Shown piece by piece: positions 52,590 to 61,648 of a DNA stretch of 64,000 nucleotides. The position numbers and the translations under genes are program-made. The stretch is taken from NCBI RefSeq assembly GCF_023898865.1, contig NZ_JAGSOV010000046.1, positions 62,001-126,000 of the forward strand, in the 5' to 3' direction. Position 1 is the stretch's first letter; each line of letters opens with the position of its first letter. Source of the stretch: Pseudonocardia humida (GTDB taxonomy: Bacteria; Actinomycetota; Actinomycetes; Mycobacteriales; Pseudonocardiaceae). The notes beneath the pieces are model-generated. The model saw nothing but the letters and a program-made list of their open reading frames with translations, made no database searches and was not told where the DNA came from.

Positions 52590-53561
52590 CTACGTCGCGT
52601 CCTCGTTCCGGCGGCGGGCCCGGGCGCGGCGCTTGCCCTCGTGCATGGCCTGCACCCGGGCGATGGGGATGGCGTGCCCCTCCTCCAGGAGGTCGGCGGG
52701 CAGCGCCTGCGGCTCGGGCATCCGGTCGTGCCAGGGGTCGGCGTCGCCCAGGCGGTCCAGGGCCGTCCGGACGGTGAAGTCGGCGGGGGTGACGTCGGGC
52801 AGCTCGTCCCAGTCGAGCGGGAACGACACCGGCAGCCCGGGGCGCACCCGGGGGCTGTAGGCCGCGACGACCGTGGCGCCACCGGCGCGGGTCGAGTCCA
52901 GGAAGACCTTGCCCTCGCGGTCCTCCTTGATGAAGGCGGTGGTGGCGACCTCCGGGTCGAGGCGCTCGGCGCGGGCGGCCAGCGCGCGAGTGGCCGCGGC
53001 CGCGTCGACGACCTCGACGTCCTCGTGCAGCGGCACGAAGATGTGCACGCCCTTCGACCCGCTGGTCTTCACCGTCCCGGCCAGCCCGCTGTCGGCCAGC
53101 GCCCGCCGGACGAGCGCGGCGGCGCGCACCACGTGGGCGAAGTCGTCGCCGGCCGGGGGGTCGAGGTCGAGGATGAGGTGCGTGGCGCGGGTCGCGCCGA
53201 CCGGGATGAGGGCCGGGTGGTACTCGACGGAGCGCTGGTTGGCGTACCAGAGCAGGGTGCGGCGGTCGTTGCAGACGGGGTAGTGCACCTCGCGGTGCGA
53301 GGCCTCGGCCCAGACGGAGACGGTCTCGATCCACTCCGGCGCGTACTTGGGCAGGTTCTTCTGCATGAACGGGTCCTGCCCGGGGCGGACCCGCATGACG
53401 GTCAGCGCGCGGTCGCGCAGGCCGGGCAGGATCCGGTCGCGGACGGCGTCGAGGTAGTCGACGAGGTCGCGCTTGGTGGCGCCCGCGCCGTCGAAGAGGG
53501 GTTGGTCGAGGTTGGTCAGCTCGACCCCGTCGCGTTCCTCGACCGTCTTCGCCCGCGCCAT
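52590..53561 (-). CDS. LigD-type DNA primase/polymerase domain protein
   Basis: A 323-residue stand-alone PolDom (LigD_Prim-Pol) of the archaeo-eukaryotic primase superfamily. FMQKNLPKYAPEWIETVSVW, the metal-binding LILDLDPPAGD and the SGSKGVHIFVPL nucleotide-contact region are all present. In LigD it adds ribonucleotides at double-strand breaks during Ku-dependent end joining; here ligase and nuclease domains are absent and no ku gene is in the window. Start ATG 53561. It sits 7 bp after the phosphodiesterase gene. Confidence 0.88.
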   Translation of the reverse strand: MARAKTVEERDGVELTNLDQPLFDGAGATKRDLVDYLDAVRDRILPGLRDRALTVMRVRPGQDPFMQKNLPKYAPEWIETVSVWAEASHREVHYPVCNDRRTLLWYANQRSVEYHPALIPVGATRATHLILDLDPPAGDDFAHVVRAAALVRRALADSGLAGTVKTSGSKGVHIFVPLHEDVEVVDAAAATRALAARAERLDPEVATTAFIKEDREGKVFLDSTRAGGATVVAAYSPRVRPGLPVSFPLDWDELPDVTPADFTVRTALDRLGDADPWHDRMPEPQALPADLLEEGHAIPIARVQAMHEGKRRARARRRNEDAT

Positions 53562-53568
53562 GGCGCCA

Positions 53569-54081
53569 TCACACCACCTTCCGGGGTTCGAGGTGGTGCA
53601 GGTGCACCTCGGTCAGCGCGCCGCCGGCGGCGGTGGCGGTCATCCAGGTGAACGTGGGCATGCGGCGGCGGTCGGTGGGGGAGCCGGGGTTGAGCAGGCG
53701 CAGGCCGTTCGGCGCGGTGCTGTCCCACGGGATGTGGCTGTGCCCGAAGACGAGCACGTCGGTGTCGGGGTAGGCGGTGGCGCAGCGGCGCTCGCGGCCC
53801 GCCTTCTGGCCCGTCTCGTGCACCATCGCGAACCGCACACCGCCCAGCTCGACCCGGGCCACCTCGGGCAGCCGGGCGCGCAGCCCGGGACCGTCGTTGT
53901 TGCCGAAGACACCGATCACCCTGCGGGCCCTGGCCGCCAGATCGTCGAGCAGCGCCTCGGCGACCCAGTCGCCGGCGTGCAACACCACGTCGACCTCGTC
54001 GACGGCGGCCCACACGGGCGCGGGCAGGTCCTTCGCCCGCACCGGGAGGTGCGTGTCGGAGATGATCAGCAGGGTCGGCAC
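53569..54081 (-). CDS. YfcE/MJ0936-type metallophosphoesterase
   Basis: A 170-residue calcineurin-like phosphodiesterase. LLIISDTHLPVR (D and H of motif I), HAGDWV (motif II), FGNNDG (motif III), and VFGHSHIP (GHSH) are all present, so the di-metal site is intact. Such enzymes act on phosphodiesters, possibly 2',3'-cyclic or bis-pNPP substrates. GTG at 54081 (VPTLLIISDTHL). Upstream of and close to the polymerase-domain gene, suggesting a shared transcript, perhaps a nucleic-acid repair unit (inference). Confidence 0.85.
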   Translation of the reverse strand: MPTLLIISDTHLPVRAKDLPAPVWAAVDEVDVVLHAGDWVAEALLDDLAARARRVIGVFGNNDGPGLRARLPEVARVELGGVRFAMVHETGQKAGRERRCATAYPDTDVLVFGHSHIPWDSTAPNGLRLLNPGSPTDRRRMPTFTWMTATAAGGALTEVHLHHLEPRKVV

Positions 54082-54208
54082 CGCGCCCCTCCTCGGGGGG
54101 TGTGATTCGGCGCGCCGGGTCGGCCGCCGGGGGTTAGACAGTGTGCCGGGGGTACGTCGTCCCCCGAACCACCGCCCCGGCTCCGCGCCGGACCCGAAGG
54201 GAGCCGGC

Positions 54209-55720
54209 GTGACCGAGACCGCCACGCAGGGCAGTGCCGGGCGCACCGAGGAGCCCGATCCCCGGCGGTGGAAGGCCCTCTCGGTGGCGCTGACGGCCGG
54301 CTTCATGAGCCTGCTCGACGTCAGCATCGTCTCGGTCGCGCTGCCGTCGATCCAGCGCGCGCTGGGCACCGACGCGGCCGGGATCCAGTGGGTGGTCTCC
54401 GGCTACGCGCTGACCTTCGGGCTGGCGCTCGTCCCGGCCGGGCGGCTCGGCGACGCGTTCGGCCGCCGGCGGCTGTTCATGCTCGCGCTGAGCGGGTTCG
54501 TGCTGTTCAGCGCGCTGGCCGGGGCGGCACCGAGCACCGGGTGGCTGATCGCCGCGCGGCTGTTCCAGGGCCTGGCCGCGGGGACGATGGCGCCGCAGAA
54601 CTCGGCGCTGATCCAGCAGCTGTTCTCCGGGGCCGAGCGCGGCCGGGCGTTCGGCCTGTTCGGCGCCACCGTCGGGCTCTCCACCGCCGTCGGGCCGGTG
54701 ACCGGCGGGGTCATCCTGGCCCTGGCCGGTGAGGAGTCCGGCTGGCGGTGGATCTTCCTGGTGAACGTGCCGATCGGCGTCGTGGCGCTCGTGCTGGCCT
54801 TCCGCCTGCTGCCGCGCGGCGGGGGGAGCGGGAAGCGGGCCGAGATCGACTACGTGGGCGCCGCGCTGGTCGGCGCGGGCGTGCTCGCCGTCATGCTGCC
54901 GCTGGTGCTGGCCGAGGCGGGCGGGCTGTCGCGGCTCTGGTGGCTGTTCCCGGTGGGCGCAGTGCTGCTGGCGGCGTTCGTGGCCTGGGAGTACCGGATG
55001 ACCCACCGCGGCCGCGAGCCGCTGCTCAACATCAAGCTGCTCACCGAGACCTCCGGGTACGGCACCGGGGCCGCGCTCGGCATGGCCTACTTCGTCGGGT
55101 TCAGCGGCATCTGGCTGGTGTTCGCGCTGTTCTTCCAGGCCGGGCTGGGCTACACGCCGCTGCAGTCCGGCCTGGTGGTCACCTCGTTCGCGCTCGGCTC
55201 GGCGGCCTCGTCGGTGATCGGCGGCCGGCTGGTCGAGCGGTTCGGCCGGGCGCTGACCGTCACCGGGCTGACGATGGTGGTCGTCGGGCTCGCGACGACG
55301 GCGCTGGTGATCTGGTCGGCACCGCCCTCGACGACGGGTGTCGCGGTGATCGCGCCGCTGCTCGTCGCGGGCATCGGCGGCGGCTGGGTGATCTCGCCGA
55401 ACACCACGATGACCCTGCGCTGGGTGCCGGTCGGGATGGCCGGGTCGGCGGGTGGGGCGCTGCAGACCGGGCAGCGGATCGGGGCCGCGATCGGCACGTC
55501 GGCCCTGCCGGGCGTCTTCTACGCGGTGCTGGCCGTGAACGGCCGGGACTACCGGGGTGCCGCGGCCACCGCGGTCGGCATCGCCGCGCTCACCGTCTGC
55601 GTCGCGCTGTCGATCGGGATCCTGGAGTGGCGGCGGTCGCGCCACCGCGCCGCGGGCGTGGGCGCCCCCGACCCGGACGCCCCCGACTCCGGCCACCACC
55701 ACTACAGCGACCCGCACTGA
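54209..55720 (+). CDS. MFS transporter, DHA2 (EmrB/QacA) family
   Basis: A 503-residue protein with about 14 hydrophobic segments. MSLLDVSIVSVALPSIQRAL (motif D1), GRLGDAFGRRRLFMLAL (motif A), GATVGLSTAVGPVTGG (motif C) and SGWRWIFLVNVPIG define the 14-TM drug:H+ antiporter family. The His-rich C-terminus (SGHHHYSDPH) is cytoplasmic. GTG 54209 with AAGGGAG upstream. Probably a proton-driven exporter of hydrophobic compounds; specificity unknown. Confidence 0.9.
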   Translation: MTETATQGSAGRTEEPDPRRWKALSVALTAGFMSLLDVSIVSVALPSIQRALGTDAAGIQWVVSGYALTFGLALVPAGRLGDAFGRRRLFMLALSGFVLFSALAGAAPSTGWLIAARLFQGLAAGTMAPQNSALIQQLFSGAERGRAFGLFGATVGLSTAVGPVTGGVILALAGEESGWRWIFLVNVPIGVVALVLAFRLLPRGGGSGKRAEIDYVGAALVGAGVLAVMLPLVLAEAGGLSRLWWLFPVGAVLLAAFVAWEYRMTHRGREPLLNIKLLTETSGYGTGAALGMAYFVGFSGIWLVFALFFQAGLGYTPLQSGLVVTSFALGSAASSVIGGRLVERFGRALTVTGLTMVVVGLATTALVIWSAPPSTTGVAVIAPLLVAGIGGGWVISPNTTMTLRWVPVGMAGSAGGALQTGQRIGAAIGTSALPGVFYAVLAVNGRDYRGAAATAVGIAALTVCVALSIGILEWRRSRHRAAGVGAPDPDAPDSGHHHYSDPH

Positions 55721-55740
55721 CCCACGGCCGGCGACGCCGG

Positions 55741-55787
55741 GGTCGTGAGCGGAACCACGGCCAGGACCGTGGGTCCCGCTCACGACC
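55741..55787. terminator. Bidirectional terminator hairpin between MFS and FKBP genes
   Basis: GGTCGTGAGCGG (55741-55752) pairs with CCGCTCACGACC (55776-55787), and the inner ACCACGG with CCGTGGGT, around a CCAGGA loop. It lies in the convergent gap of 72 bp. Confidence 0.8.
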
Positions 55788-55792
55788 GGTGC

Positions 55793-56173
55793 TCAGCTGA
55801 CGCCGACGAGGTCCACGACGAAGATCAGGGTCTCGTTCGGGCCGATGGCGCCGGGGGCGCCGCGCTGGCCGTAGGCCAGGTGCGGCGGGATCTCCAGCCG
55901 GCGACGGCCGCCGACCTTCATCCCGACGACACCCCGGTCCCAGCCCGCGATGACCTGCCCGACGCCGAGCCGGAACGGCAGCGTGGAGCCGCGGTTCCAG
56001 GAGGCGTCGAACTCCTCGCCCGTGGAGTGCGCGACGCCGACGTAGTGCACCTGGACGGTGTCGCCCGCGGCGGCCTGCTGCCCGTCTCCGGGGACGATGT
56101 CCGTCACGACCAGGTCGGTCGGGGCGGGTCCGGTGATCGGGTCGACCTCGGGTCGTTGCAAGGGCGTGCTCAT
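55793..56173 (-). CDS. Cytoplasmic FKBP-type peptidyl-prolyl isomerase
   Basis: A 126-residue FKBP domain. VVTDIVPGDGQQAAAGDTVQ, HYVGVAHSTGEEFDASW, the active-site VIAGWDRGVVGMKVGGRR and IPPHLAYGQRGAPGAIGPNETLIF are family hallmarks. No signal peptide. It accelerates proline isomerisation in folding proteins. ATG at 56173, 9 bp from the end of the S9 peptidase gene upstream, thus likely the second gene of that transcript. A secreted paralogue is encoded at 58383. Confidence 0.93.
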   Translation of the reverse strand: MSTPLQRPEVDPITGPAPTDLVVTDIVPGDGQQAAAGDTVQVHYVGVAHSTGEEFDASWNRGSTLPFRLGVGQVIAGWDRGVVGMKVGGRRRLEIPPHLAYGQRGAPGAIGPNETLIFVVDLVGVS

Positions 56174-56182
56174 CAGCTGGGC

Positions 56183-58297
56183 TCATCCTCCAGAATCGGC
56201 TGAGCGGACCAGCCTGCCAGAGCCCGCGGCGGGCGCGGACAGCGCCTCGCGCAGGAACTCGACCTGCAGCAGCAGCAGGTTCTCGGCCACGACCTCCTGC
56301 GGGGTCATGTGGGTGACGCCCGACAGCGGCAGCACGCTGTGCGGGCGCCCGGCGGCCAGCAGCGCCGAGCTGAGCCGCAGCGTGTGGGCGGCGACGACGT
56401 TGTCGTCGGCCAGGCCGTGCACCAGCAGCAGCGGCCGGCTCAGCGCGGCCGCGTCGTCCAGCAGCGACGACCGCGCGTACGCGTCCGGCTGCTCGTCGGG
56501 GTGGCCCAGGTAGCGCTCGGTGTAGTGGGTGTCGTAGAGCGCCCAGTCGGTGACCGGCGCGCCGGCCACCGCGGCGTGGAACACGTCCGGGCGGCGCAGC
56601 ACGGCCAGCGCGGCGAGGTACCCGCCGAACGACCAGCCGCGGATCCCGACGCGCGACAGGTCGAGGTCGGGCACCTGCTCGGCCACCGCGTGCAGCCCGT
56701 CGACCTGGTCCTCCAGCACCGGCGCGGCCAGGTCGAGGTGCACGGCGCGCTCCACCTCCGGCCCGCGCCCCGGCGTGCCCCGTCCGTCCACGACGACCAC
56801 GGCGAAGCCCTGCTCGGCGAACCACTGGCTGGTCAGGTGGGCGTTGCGGGCGGCCACCACGCGCTGGGCGTGCGGCCCGCCGTAAGGGTCCAGGAGCACC
56901 GGCAGGGGTGTGCCGGGCTCGTGCCACGAGGGCAGCAGGACGGCGGCGGGCAGCCGCCGGGCGCCCGCGGTGAGCAGGGTGATCCGCGGCAGCAGGTCGG
57001 GGGACTCGGCGAACGAGGAGATGGTGCGGGTGATGCCGCCCCGGCGCACGGTGGTCGTGGTGCCGTCGCTGTCGAGGTCCTGGCGCACCACGACCAGCGT
57101 GCCGCCGACCAGCCGGCCGGTGTGCAGGCCGGGACCGGGGGTCAGCTCGGTCAGCCCGTCGGGCCCGTGGGTCCAGAGCCCGATCGAGGTGGGCTCCGCG
57201 CCCGCGCGGAACAGGACGGTGCCGTCCGCGACGTCGAGCACGTCGCGGACCTGCAGGGTCGTCGGCGTGACCGGCTCGTCGCCGACGACGAGGCGGCGCG
57301 CGCCCCCCTCGTCGACGACCGTGACCAGCGCGCCCGAGCCGGTCCACGCGGGCACCCCGCCGACGAGGTCGACCCAGACGGGGTCGGTGCGCTCGTGCAG
57401 CGGCGTCGTGGCCCCGGTCGCGGGGTCGACGCGCAGCAGCAGGGCGCTGCGCTGGTCGCGCGGCTGCACGACGATCCACGGGCCGTCCTCGCCCCACCCC
57501 GCGGAGGCCAGGTACTCGCCGTCCCGGTCGACCGCGACGCGGGTGCCGTCCTGCCGCACGATGTGCGCGGAGACGCGCGCGTTCGGCGTGCCCGCCGCCG
57601 GGTAGGCGACGACGGTGGGGGTGCGGTCGGGGTTGGCCGGGTCGGCGATGTGCCACCGCGAGACCGGGCTCTCGTCGACCCGGGCCACCAGCAGCGCGCT
57701 GCCGTCGGGGGCCCACCAGTAGCCGCGCATGCGGCTCATCTCCTCGGCCGCGATGAAGTCGGCCAGGCCCCAGGTGACGTGCGGGCGGTCCGGCTCGGCG
57801 AGGGTCGTCGTGGTGCGCGAGGCCAGCTCGTGCACGTGCAGCGCCCCGCCGCTGACGAACGCGACGCGGCGCCCGGACGGGTCGGGCCGCGGATCGATCA
57901 CCCCGCCGGGGGTGTCGACCAGCCGCGGGGTCAACCCGGCGGCGAACTCGGTCACGTAGAGCTGCCCGGAGAGCGCGAACGCGGCCATCGTGACCGGGCG
58001 GTCGGTGGCGTAGCCGACGATGCCGCCCGCCTGCTCGCGGCTGCGCTCGCGGCGGGCCTTCTCCTCCGGGGGCAGGTCGGCGTGCGCGCCGCCGCCGTCG
58101 AGCTCGTGCGGGTCGGCGACGAGCCGCTCCTCGCCGGTGGCCACGTCCAGGGTCCACAGGCAGGTGACCGGGTCGGTGCCGGCGCGGCTGCGCAGGAACA
58201 CCACCCGCTCGCCGTCGGGGGAGACGTGCACGCCGCGCGGGGCGCCCAGGGTGAACCGGCGGGTCCTGGCCTGCCGGCGCGGGAAGCTGTCCGTCAC
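56183..58297 (-). CDS. S9 family peptidase (dipeptidyl-peptidase IV-like)
   Basis: A 704-residue serine peptidase. Residues 1-440 form a beta-propeller with a DPP IV N-terminal pattern (FTLGAPRGVHVSPDGERVVF, then FIAAEEMSRMRGYWWAPDGS, the EE motif binding the substrate N-terminus). Residues 460-690 are the peptidase domain: VLLDPYGGPHAQRV, nucleophile in GWSFGGYLAAL, acid in VHGLADDNV, histidine in SGVTHMTP. No signal peptide, so cytoplasmic. It releases X-Pro or X-Ala dipeptides. GTG 58297. Neighbour of FKBP genes, consistent with a proline-linked theme. Confidence 0.88.
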   Translation of the reverse strand: MTDSFPRRQARTRRFTLGAPRGVHVSPDGERVVFLRSRAGTDPVTCLWTLDVATGEERLVADPHELDGGGAHADLPPEEKARRERSREQAGGIVGYATDRPVTMAAFALSGQLYVTEFAAGLTPRLVDTPGGVIDPRPDPSGRRVAFVSGGALHVHELASRTTTTLAEPDRPHVTWGLADFIAAEEMSRMRGYWWAPDGSALLVARVDESPVSRWHIADPANPDRTPTVVAYPAAGTPNARVSAHIVRQDGTRVAVDRDGEYLASAGWGEDGPWIVVQPRDQRSALLLRVDPATGATTPLHERTDPVWVDLVGGVPAWTGSGALVTVVDEGGARRLVVGDEPVTPTTLQVRDVLDVADGTVLFRAGAEPTSIGLWTHGPDGLTELTPGPGLHTGRLVGGTLVVVRQDLDSDGTTTTVRRGGITRTISSFAESPDLLPRITLLTAGARRLPAAVLLPSWHEPGTPLPVLLDPYGGPHAQRVVAARNAHLTSQWFAEQGFAVVVVDGRGTPGRGPEVERAVHLDLAAPVLEDQVDGLHAVAEQVPDLDLSRVGIRGWSFGGYLAALAVLRRPDVFHAAVAGAPVTDWALYDTHYTERYLGHPDEQPDAYARSSLLDDAAALSRPLLLVHGLADDNVVAAHTLRLSSALLAAGRPHSVLPLSGVTHMTPQEVVAENLLLLQVEFLREALSAPAAGSGRLVRSADSGG

Positions 58298-58382
58298 GGG
58301 GCCGAGTCTGCCCCGCGCGGGCCGGGTTCCGGTCCGGACACCCCGTACGGGGCGCGACGACCCGGCGTGGTCGACTGGTCGC

Positions 58383-58934
58383 ATGAAGCGTTCCCTGCTG
58401 GCGGCCGCCCTGGTCGCCGCCGCGGCGGTGGCCGGGTGCAGTTCCGGCACCGAGACCGCCGCGCCGCCACCGGCCCCGCCCTCCGCGACGGCCGTCGCCC
58501 CGCCGGTGATCGCTCCGGTCGGCGAGCCGCTGCCCGGCATCCCGGCGCTGCTCGGTGCGCCCACCGACCTCGACGGGCCGCTGGCCGCCGGCCCCGGCAC
58601 CGCCGACCCGCCCGCCGGGCTGCTGGCCCAGGACCTGGTGGTCGGCACGGGGCAGCCGGCCACCGCCGACTCCACCGTCGACGTGCGCTACACCGGCACC
58701 TTCTACGCCGACGGCAGCCAGTTCGACAGCTCGTGGGCCCGCGGCGAGGAGCCCATCCAGTTCCCGCTCAACGGGGTGGTGCCGGGCTTCGCGCAGGGCA
58801 TCGAGGGCATGCAGCCCGGCGGCCGCCGGGTGATGGTCATCCCGCCCGCGCTCGGGTACGGCAGCCAGGACCAGCGCTCCATCCCGGGCAACTCGACGCT
58901 GGTGTTCGTCGTGGACCTGGTCTCGGTGAGCTGA
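58383..58934 (+). CDS. Lipoprotein FKBP-type peptidyl-prolyl isomerase
   Basis: A 183-residue exported FKBP. The signal peptide ends at lipobox VAGC (Cys near 19) followed by a Pro/Ala linker; the FKBP domain from about 85 has DLVVGTGQPATADSTVDVRY, DGSQFDSSWARGEEPIQFPL, VVPGFAQGIEGMQPGGRRVM and LGYGSQDQRSIPGNSTLVF. It would assist folding at the outer membrane face. ATG at 58383. Divergent from the S9 peptidase gene. Confidence 0.92.
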   Translation: MKRSLLAAALVAAAAVAGCSSGTETAAPPPAPPSATAVAPPVIAPVGEPLPGIPALLGAPTDLDGPLAAGPGTADPPAGLLAQDLVVGTGQPATADSTVDVRYTGTFYADGSQFDSSWARGEEPIQFPLNGVVPGFAQGIEGMQPGGRRVMVIPPALGYGSQDQRSIPGNSTLVFVVDLVSVS

Positions 58935-58935
58935 G

Positions 58936-58956
58936 CTAGCGGCGACACGCCACTAG
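58936..58956. terminator. Short convergent hairpin
   Basis: CTAG-C-GGCG with loop ACA and complement CGCC-A-CTAG (one mismatch) spans the stops of two convergent genes, FKBP (58934) and LCP (58953). Short but symmetric for both strands. Confidence 0.4.
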
Positions 58957-60179
58957 TCGACGCAGGACGGCCCGGCGGTGCTGATCGCCGGGGGCGCTGT
59001 CGTCGGTGCCGTCGTCGGCGCAGTCGGCGCCGGCGGCGGCGGCACGGCCGCGCTGCCCGTGGGGGCGACCCGCCCGGGCGCCTCGGCCGGGTCGCCGGTG
59101 TCACCGGAGATGCGGTCGGTGCCGGCGCCCGGTTCCACGGCGTCGATCTCGGCGGCCACGAAGTCGCGCACCGCCCGCGGGTCGATCTCGACGGCGACCC
59201 CGTCGGTCGGGGTGCGCATGTCGGGACGGCCGGTGGGGATGGTGCGGAAGACCAGCGGGTCGCCGGCGAGGCGGCGCAGCTGCTCGGGCAGGTCCTGGAT
59301 GCTCCAGCCGCTGTCGAGCACGACGTGGCGGGTGGCGACGTCGACGAGCCGGTCGAGGCGGGCGGGGTCGGACAGCGTGCCGGCGTCGGTCAGCCGCTGG
59401 GCCAGCCCGGCCGCGAACGCCTGCTGGCGGGCGATCCGGTCGAGGTCGCCGCCGTCGAGGCCGTGGCGCTGGCGCACGAACGCCAGCGCGCCCGCCCCGC
59501 TGACGGTCTGCTGCCCGGCGGGCAGGTCGACGCCGGAGTAGCTGTCGCGCACGGGCTGGTTGAGGCACACCGGCACGCCGCCGAGCGCCTCGGTGAGCTC
59601 GACGAACCCGGCCAGGTTGATCTCGGCGAAGTGGTCGACGGTGACCCCGGTGAGGTCCTGCACGGTGGCCACCAGGGTGGCCCGGCCGGCCTCGCGGCCG
59701 CGGCGGTCGAGCTCGGGCCCGGCGATGCCCTGCGCGGCGAGGGCCTCCTCGGCCCTGGCCTTGCCCCGCCGGTACGCAGAATTGATCTTGTGGGTGCCGT
59801 GCGCCCCGGCGATGGGCACGAACGAGTCGCGCGGGATGGAGATGGCCACGGCCGTGCCGCCGGCGGGCACGTGCAGCAGCATGATCGTGTCGGTGTGCAG
59901 CTGGCCCTCGTCCGGGCCGGCGTGCAGCGCGTCGAGCAGTTCCTGGGGGAGCGGGTCGCCCGCGGCGTCGGTGCGCGCGTCCAGCCCGACCAGCAGCGCG
60001 GTGAACGACTCGCCGACCGGGGTGGGCACGGCGTCGGGGACGGCGGCGGTGCTGGTGGTCCGGCCGACCTCGAGCCGGTGCTGCAGGTTCCAGACGAGCC
60101 CGACGGCGATGAGGGTGGCGACCGAGGCCATGGCGACGACGGTGCGCAGCGCGACCCGGCCGATCGTCCTCGCGTCCAT
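58953..60179 (-). CDS. LytR-CpsA-Psr (LCP) family protein
   Basis: A 408-residue cell-wall protein. One TM helix (about residues 9-31) precedes an LCP domain: FTALLVGLDARTDAAGDPLP, then LHTDTIMLLHVPAGG, AISIPRDSFVPIAG, THKINSAYRRG, VDHFAEINLAGFVELTEALG and FVRQRHGLDGGDLDRIARQQ. The conserved Arg and Asp residues that hold polyprenyl pyrophosphate are present. It transfers arabinogalactan or teichoic-type polymers to peptidoglycan. The C-terminal tail is Pro/Thr/Ala-rich and ends with Cys-Val-Asp. ATG 60179. Convergent with the FKBP gene. Confidence 0.92.
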   Translation of the reverse strand: MDARTIGRVALRTVVAMASVATLIAVGLVWNLQHRLEVGRTTSTAAVPDAVPTPVGESFTALLVGLDARTDAAGDPLPQELLDALHAGPDEGQLHTDTIMLLHVPAGGTAVAISIPRDSFVPIAGAHGTHKINSAYRRGKARAEEALAAQGIAGPELDRRGREAGRATLVATVQDLTGVTVDHFAEINLAGFVELTEALGGVPVCLNQPVRDSYSGVDLPAGQQTVSGAGALAFVRQRHGLDGGDLDRIARQQAFAAGLAQRLTDAGTLSDPARLDRLVDVATRHVVLDSGWSIQDLPEQLRRLAGDPLVFRTIPTGRPDMRTPTDGVAVEIDPRAVRDFVAAEIDAVEPGAGTDRISGDTGDPAEAPGRVAPTGSAAVPPPPAPTAPTTAPTTAPPAISTAGPSCVD

Positions 60180-60294
60180 CCGCCCCCGATTCGCCCCCGA
60201 TCGGCACGCCGGACCTGGTGGGCCGAGATCCACTGTAAGCAGAGAGCGCGATCTCCGCACGTCGTCGGGTCGAGGCGGGGTTGCGCGGCCCGGC

Positions 60295-60855
60295 TCACGG
60301 CGCGGTGGCGCGGAACCGCAGCGACCGCCCGGCCGCCGAGACGGCGATGTCGACGAAGCCCGCGGCGGCCAACCGGTCGGCCAGCGTCGCCGGGTCCAGC
60401 GCCACCATGGTGTCCCCGAGGTGCAGGAACCGGAACCACCAGCTGGGCGTGCTGTCCGAGCCCGCGAACGTCCCGCCCGGCGCGAGCACCCGCCGGGCCT
60501 GCGCGAAGAGCATGTCCTGGCGCCGCGCGGACGGCACGTGGTGCAGCATCGTGAAGCAGACCACACCGGTGAAGGCGCCGTCCGGGAACGGCAGGTCCGA
60601 CCCGTCGCCCTCGACGATCCGCACGCCCGGACCGAGCTCCTGGCGCAACCGCCCCACCAACCTCGGGTCGATCTCCACGGCGGTCAGCGCGGGTACCAGC
60701 CGGGCCAGCTGCCGGGTCGTGGCCCCGAAGCCGGGGCCGATCTCCAGGACCTCCCCGCCGAGGTCGACGCCGCGCAGGGCCCACGGCAGCAGCCGCTCCC
60801 CGACCACCCGCCGCCACCACGTCGACCGGCACAGCACGTTGTGGATCGTGTTCAC
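60295..60855 (-). CDS. Class I SAM-dependent methyltransferase
   Basis: A 186-residue methyltransferase: motif I EVLEIGPGFGATTRQLARLV near residue 35, motif II LTAVEIDPRLV, post-II DGSDLPFPDGAFTGVVCFTM, and motif III RVLAPGGTFAGSDST. The N-terminus with CRSTWWRRVV is shared with a group of small bacterial methyltransferases of unknown target. GTG start at 60855. Divergent from an AraC-type regulator, 54 bp between, hence possibly its target. Confidence 0.85.
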   Translation of the reverse strand: MNTIHNVLCRSTWWRRVVGERLLPWALRGVDLGGEVLEIGPGFGATTRQLARLVPALTAVEIDPRLVGRLRQELGPGVRIVEGDGSDLPFPDGAFTGVVCFTMLHHVPSARRQDMLFAQARRVLAPGGTFAGSDSTPSWWFRFLHLGDTMVALDPATLADRLAAAGFVDIAVSAAGRSLRFRATAP

Positions 60856-60909
60856 GGCGTCGACGCTACGACCGCCCGCGCTGTCCGGATGCCGCTAACG
60901 TGACGAGCC

Positions 60910-61641
60910 ATGTCGGGATCCGGCCACACCGCCGTGCTGGTGGCCGACTTCCCCCTGGCCCGCCGCACGCGCTTCGGCCGGCACCGTCACCGCACCCACC
61001 AGCTGGCCTGGGCGGCCGAGGGAGTCGTCAGCATCACCGTCGAGGACGCCGCGTGGATCCTGCCGGCCACCCGGGCGCTGTGGATCCCGGCCGGCGTGCC
61101 GCACTCCGTCGACGGCGGGCCTGCCGTGGTGCGCGCCGCCTACCTGCACGCCAACCCGCACGGCTGGACCACGCCGACCCCGGTCGCGGTGAGCCCGCTG
61201 CTGCGCGAGCTGTCCGAGCACCTCACGACCGACCTGCCCTCGTCCGCGGCGCGGAGCCGCGCCGAGGCCGTCCTGCTGGACCTGCTCGACCCGGTGGGCA
61301 CGACGAGCGTGCGGCTGCCCGTGCCGACCGACCCGCGGGCGGCCGCGGTGGCCCGGGCGATCCTCCGCGACCCCGCCGACGACCGCGGCCTGGAGGCCTG
61401 GGCGCGGACGGTCGGGGCCGGCGCACGGACCCTGGCCCGGCTGTTCACCGCCGAGACCGGGCTCAGCTTCGGCCGCTGGCGCACCCAGGCCCGGCTGCGC
61501 GCGGCGCTGCTGCTGCTCGCGGACGGGGTGCCGGTGGGCGTGGTGGCGCACCGGGTGGGCTACCGCGCGCCCAGCGCGTTCGTCGCGGCGTTCCACCGCC
61601 AGCTCGGCGTCCCGCCCGGTGCCTACTACGCGGGCCGGTGA
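60910..61641 (+). CDS. AraC-family transcriptional regulator with N-terminal cupin
   Basis: A 243-residue regulator. Residues 10-90 look like the AraC_binding cupin (FGRHRHRTHQLAWAAEGVVS, then WIPAGVPHSV). Residues 145-243 are the AraC HTH pair: LEAWARTVGAGARTLARLFT and VGVVAHRVGYRAPSAFVAAFHRQ, ending GVPPGAYYAGR. ATG at 60910. Targets unknown; divergent methyltransferase and convergent cupin genes are the nearest candidates. Confidence 0.88.
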   Translation: MSGSGHTAVLVADFPLARRTRFGRHRHRTHQLAWAAEGVVSITVEDAAWILPATRALWIPAGVPHSVDGGPAVVRAAYLHANPHGWTTPTPVAVSPLLRELSEHLTTDLPSSAARSRAEAVLLDLLDPVGTTSVRLPVPTDPRAAAVARAILRDPADDRGLEAWARTVGAGARTLARLFTAETGLSFGRWRTQARLRAALLLLADGVPVGVVAHRVGYRAPSAFVAAFHRQLGVPPGAYYAGR

Positions 61642-61648
61642 CCCGCGC

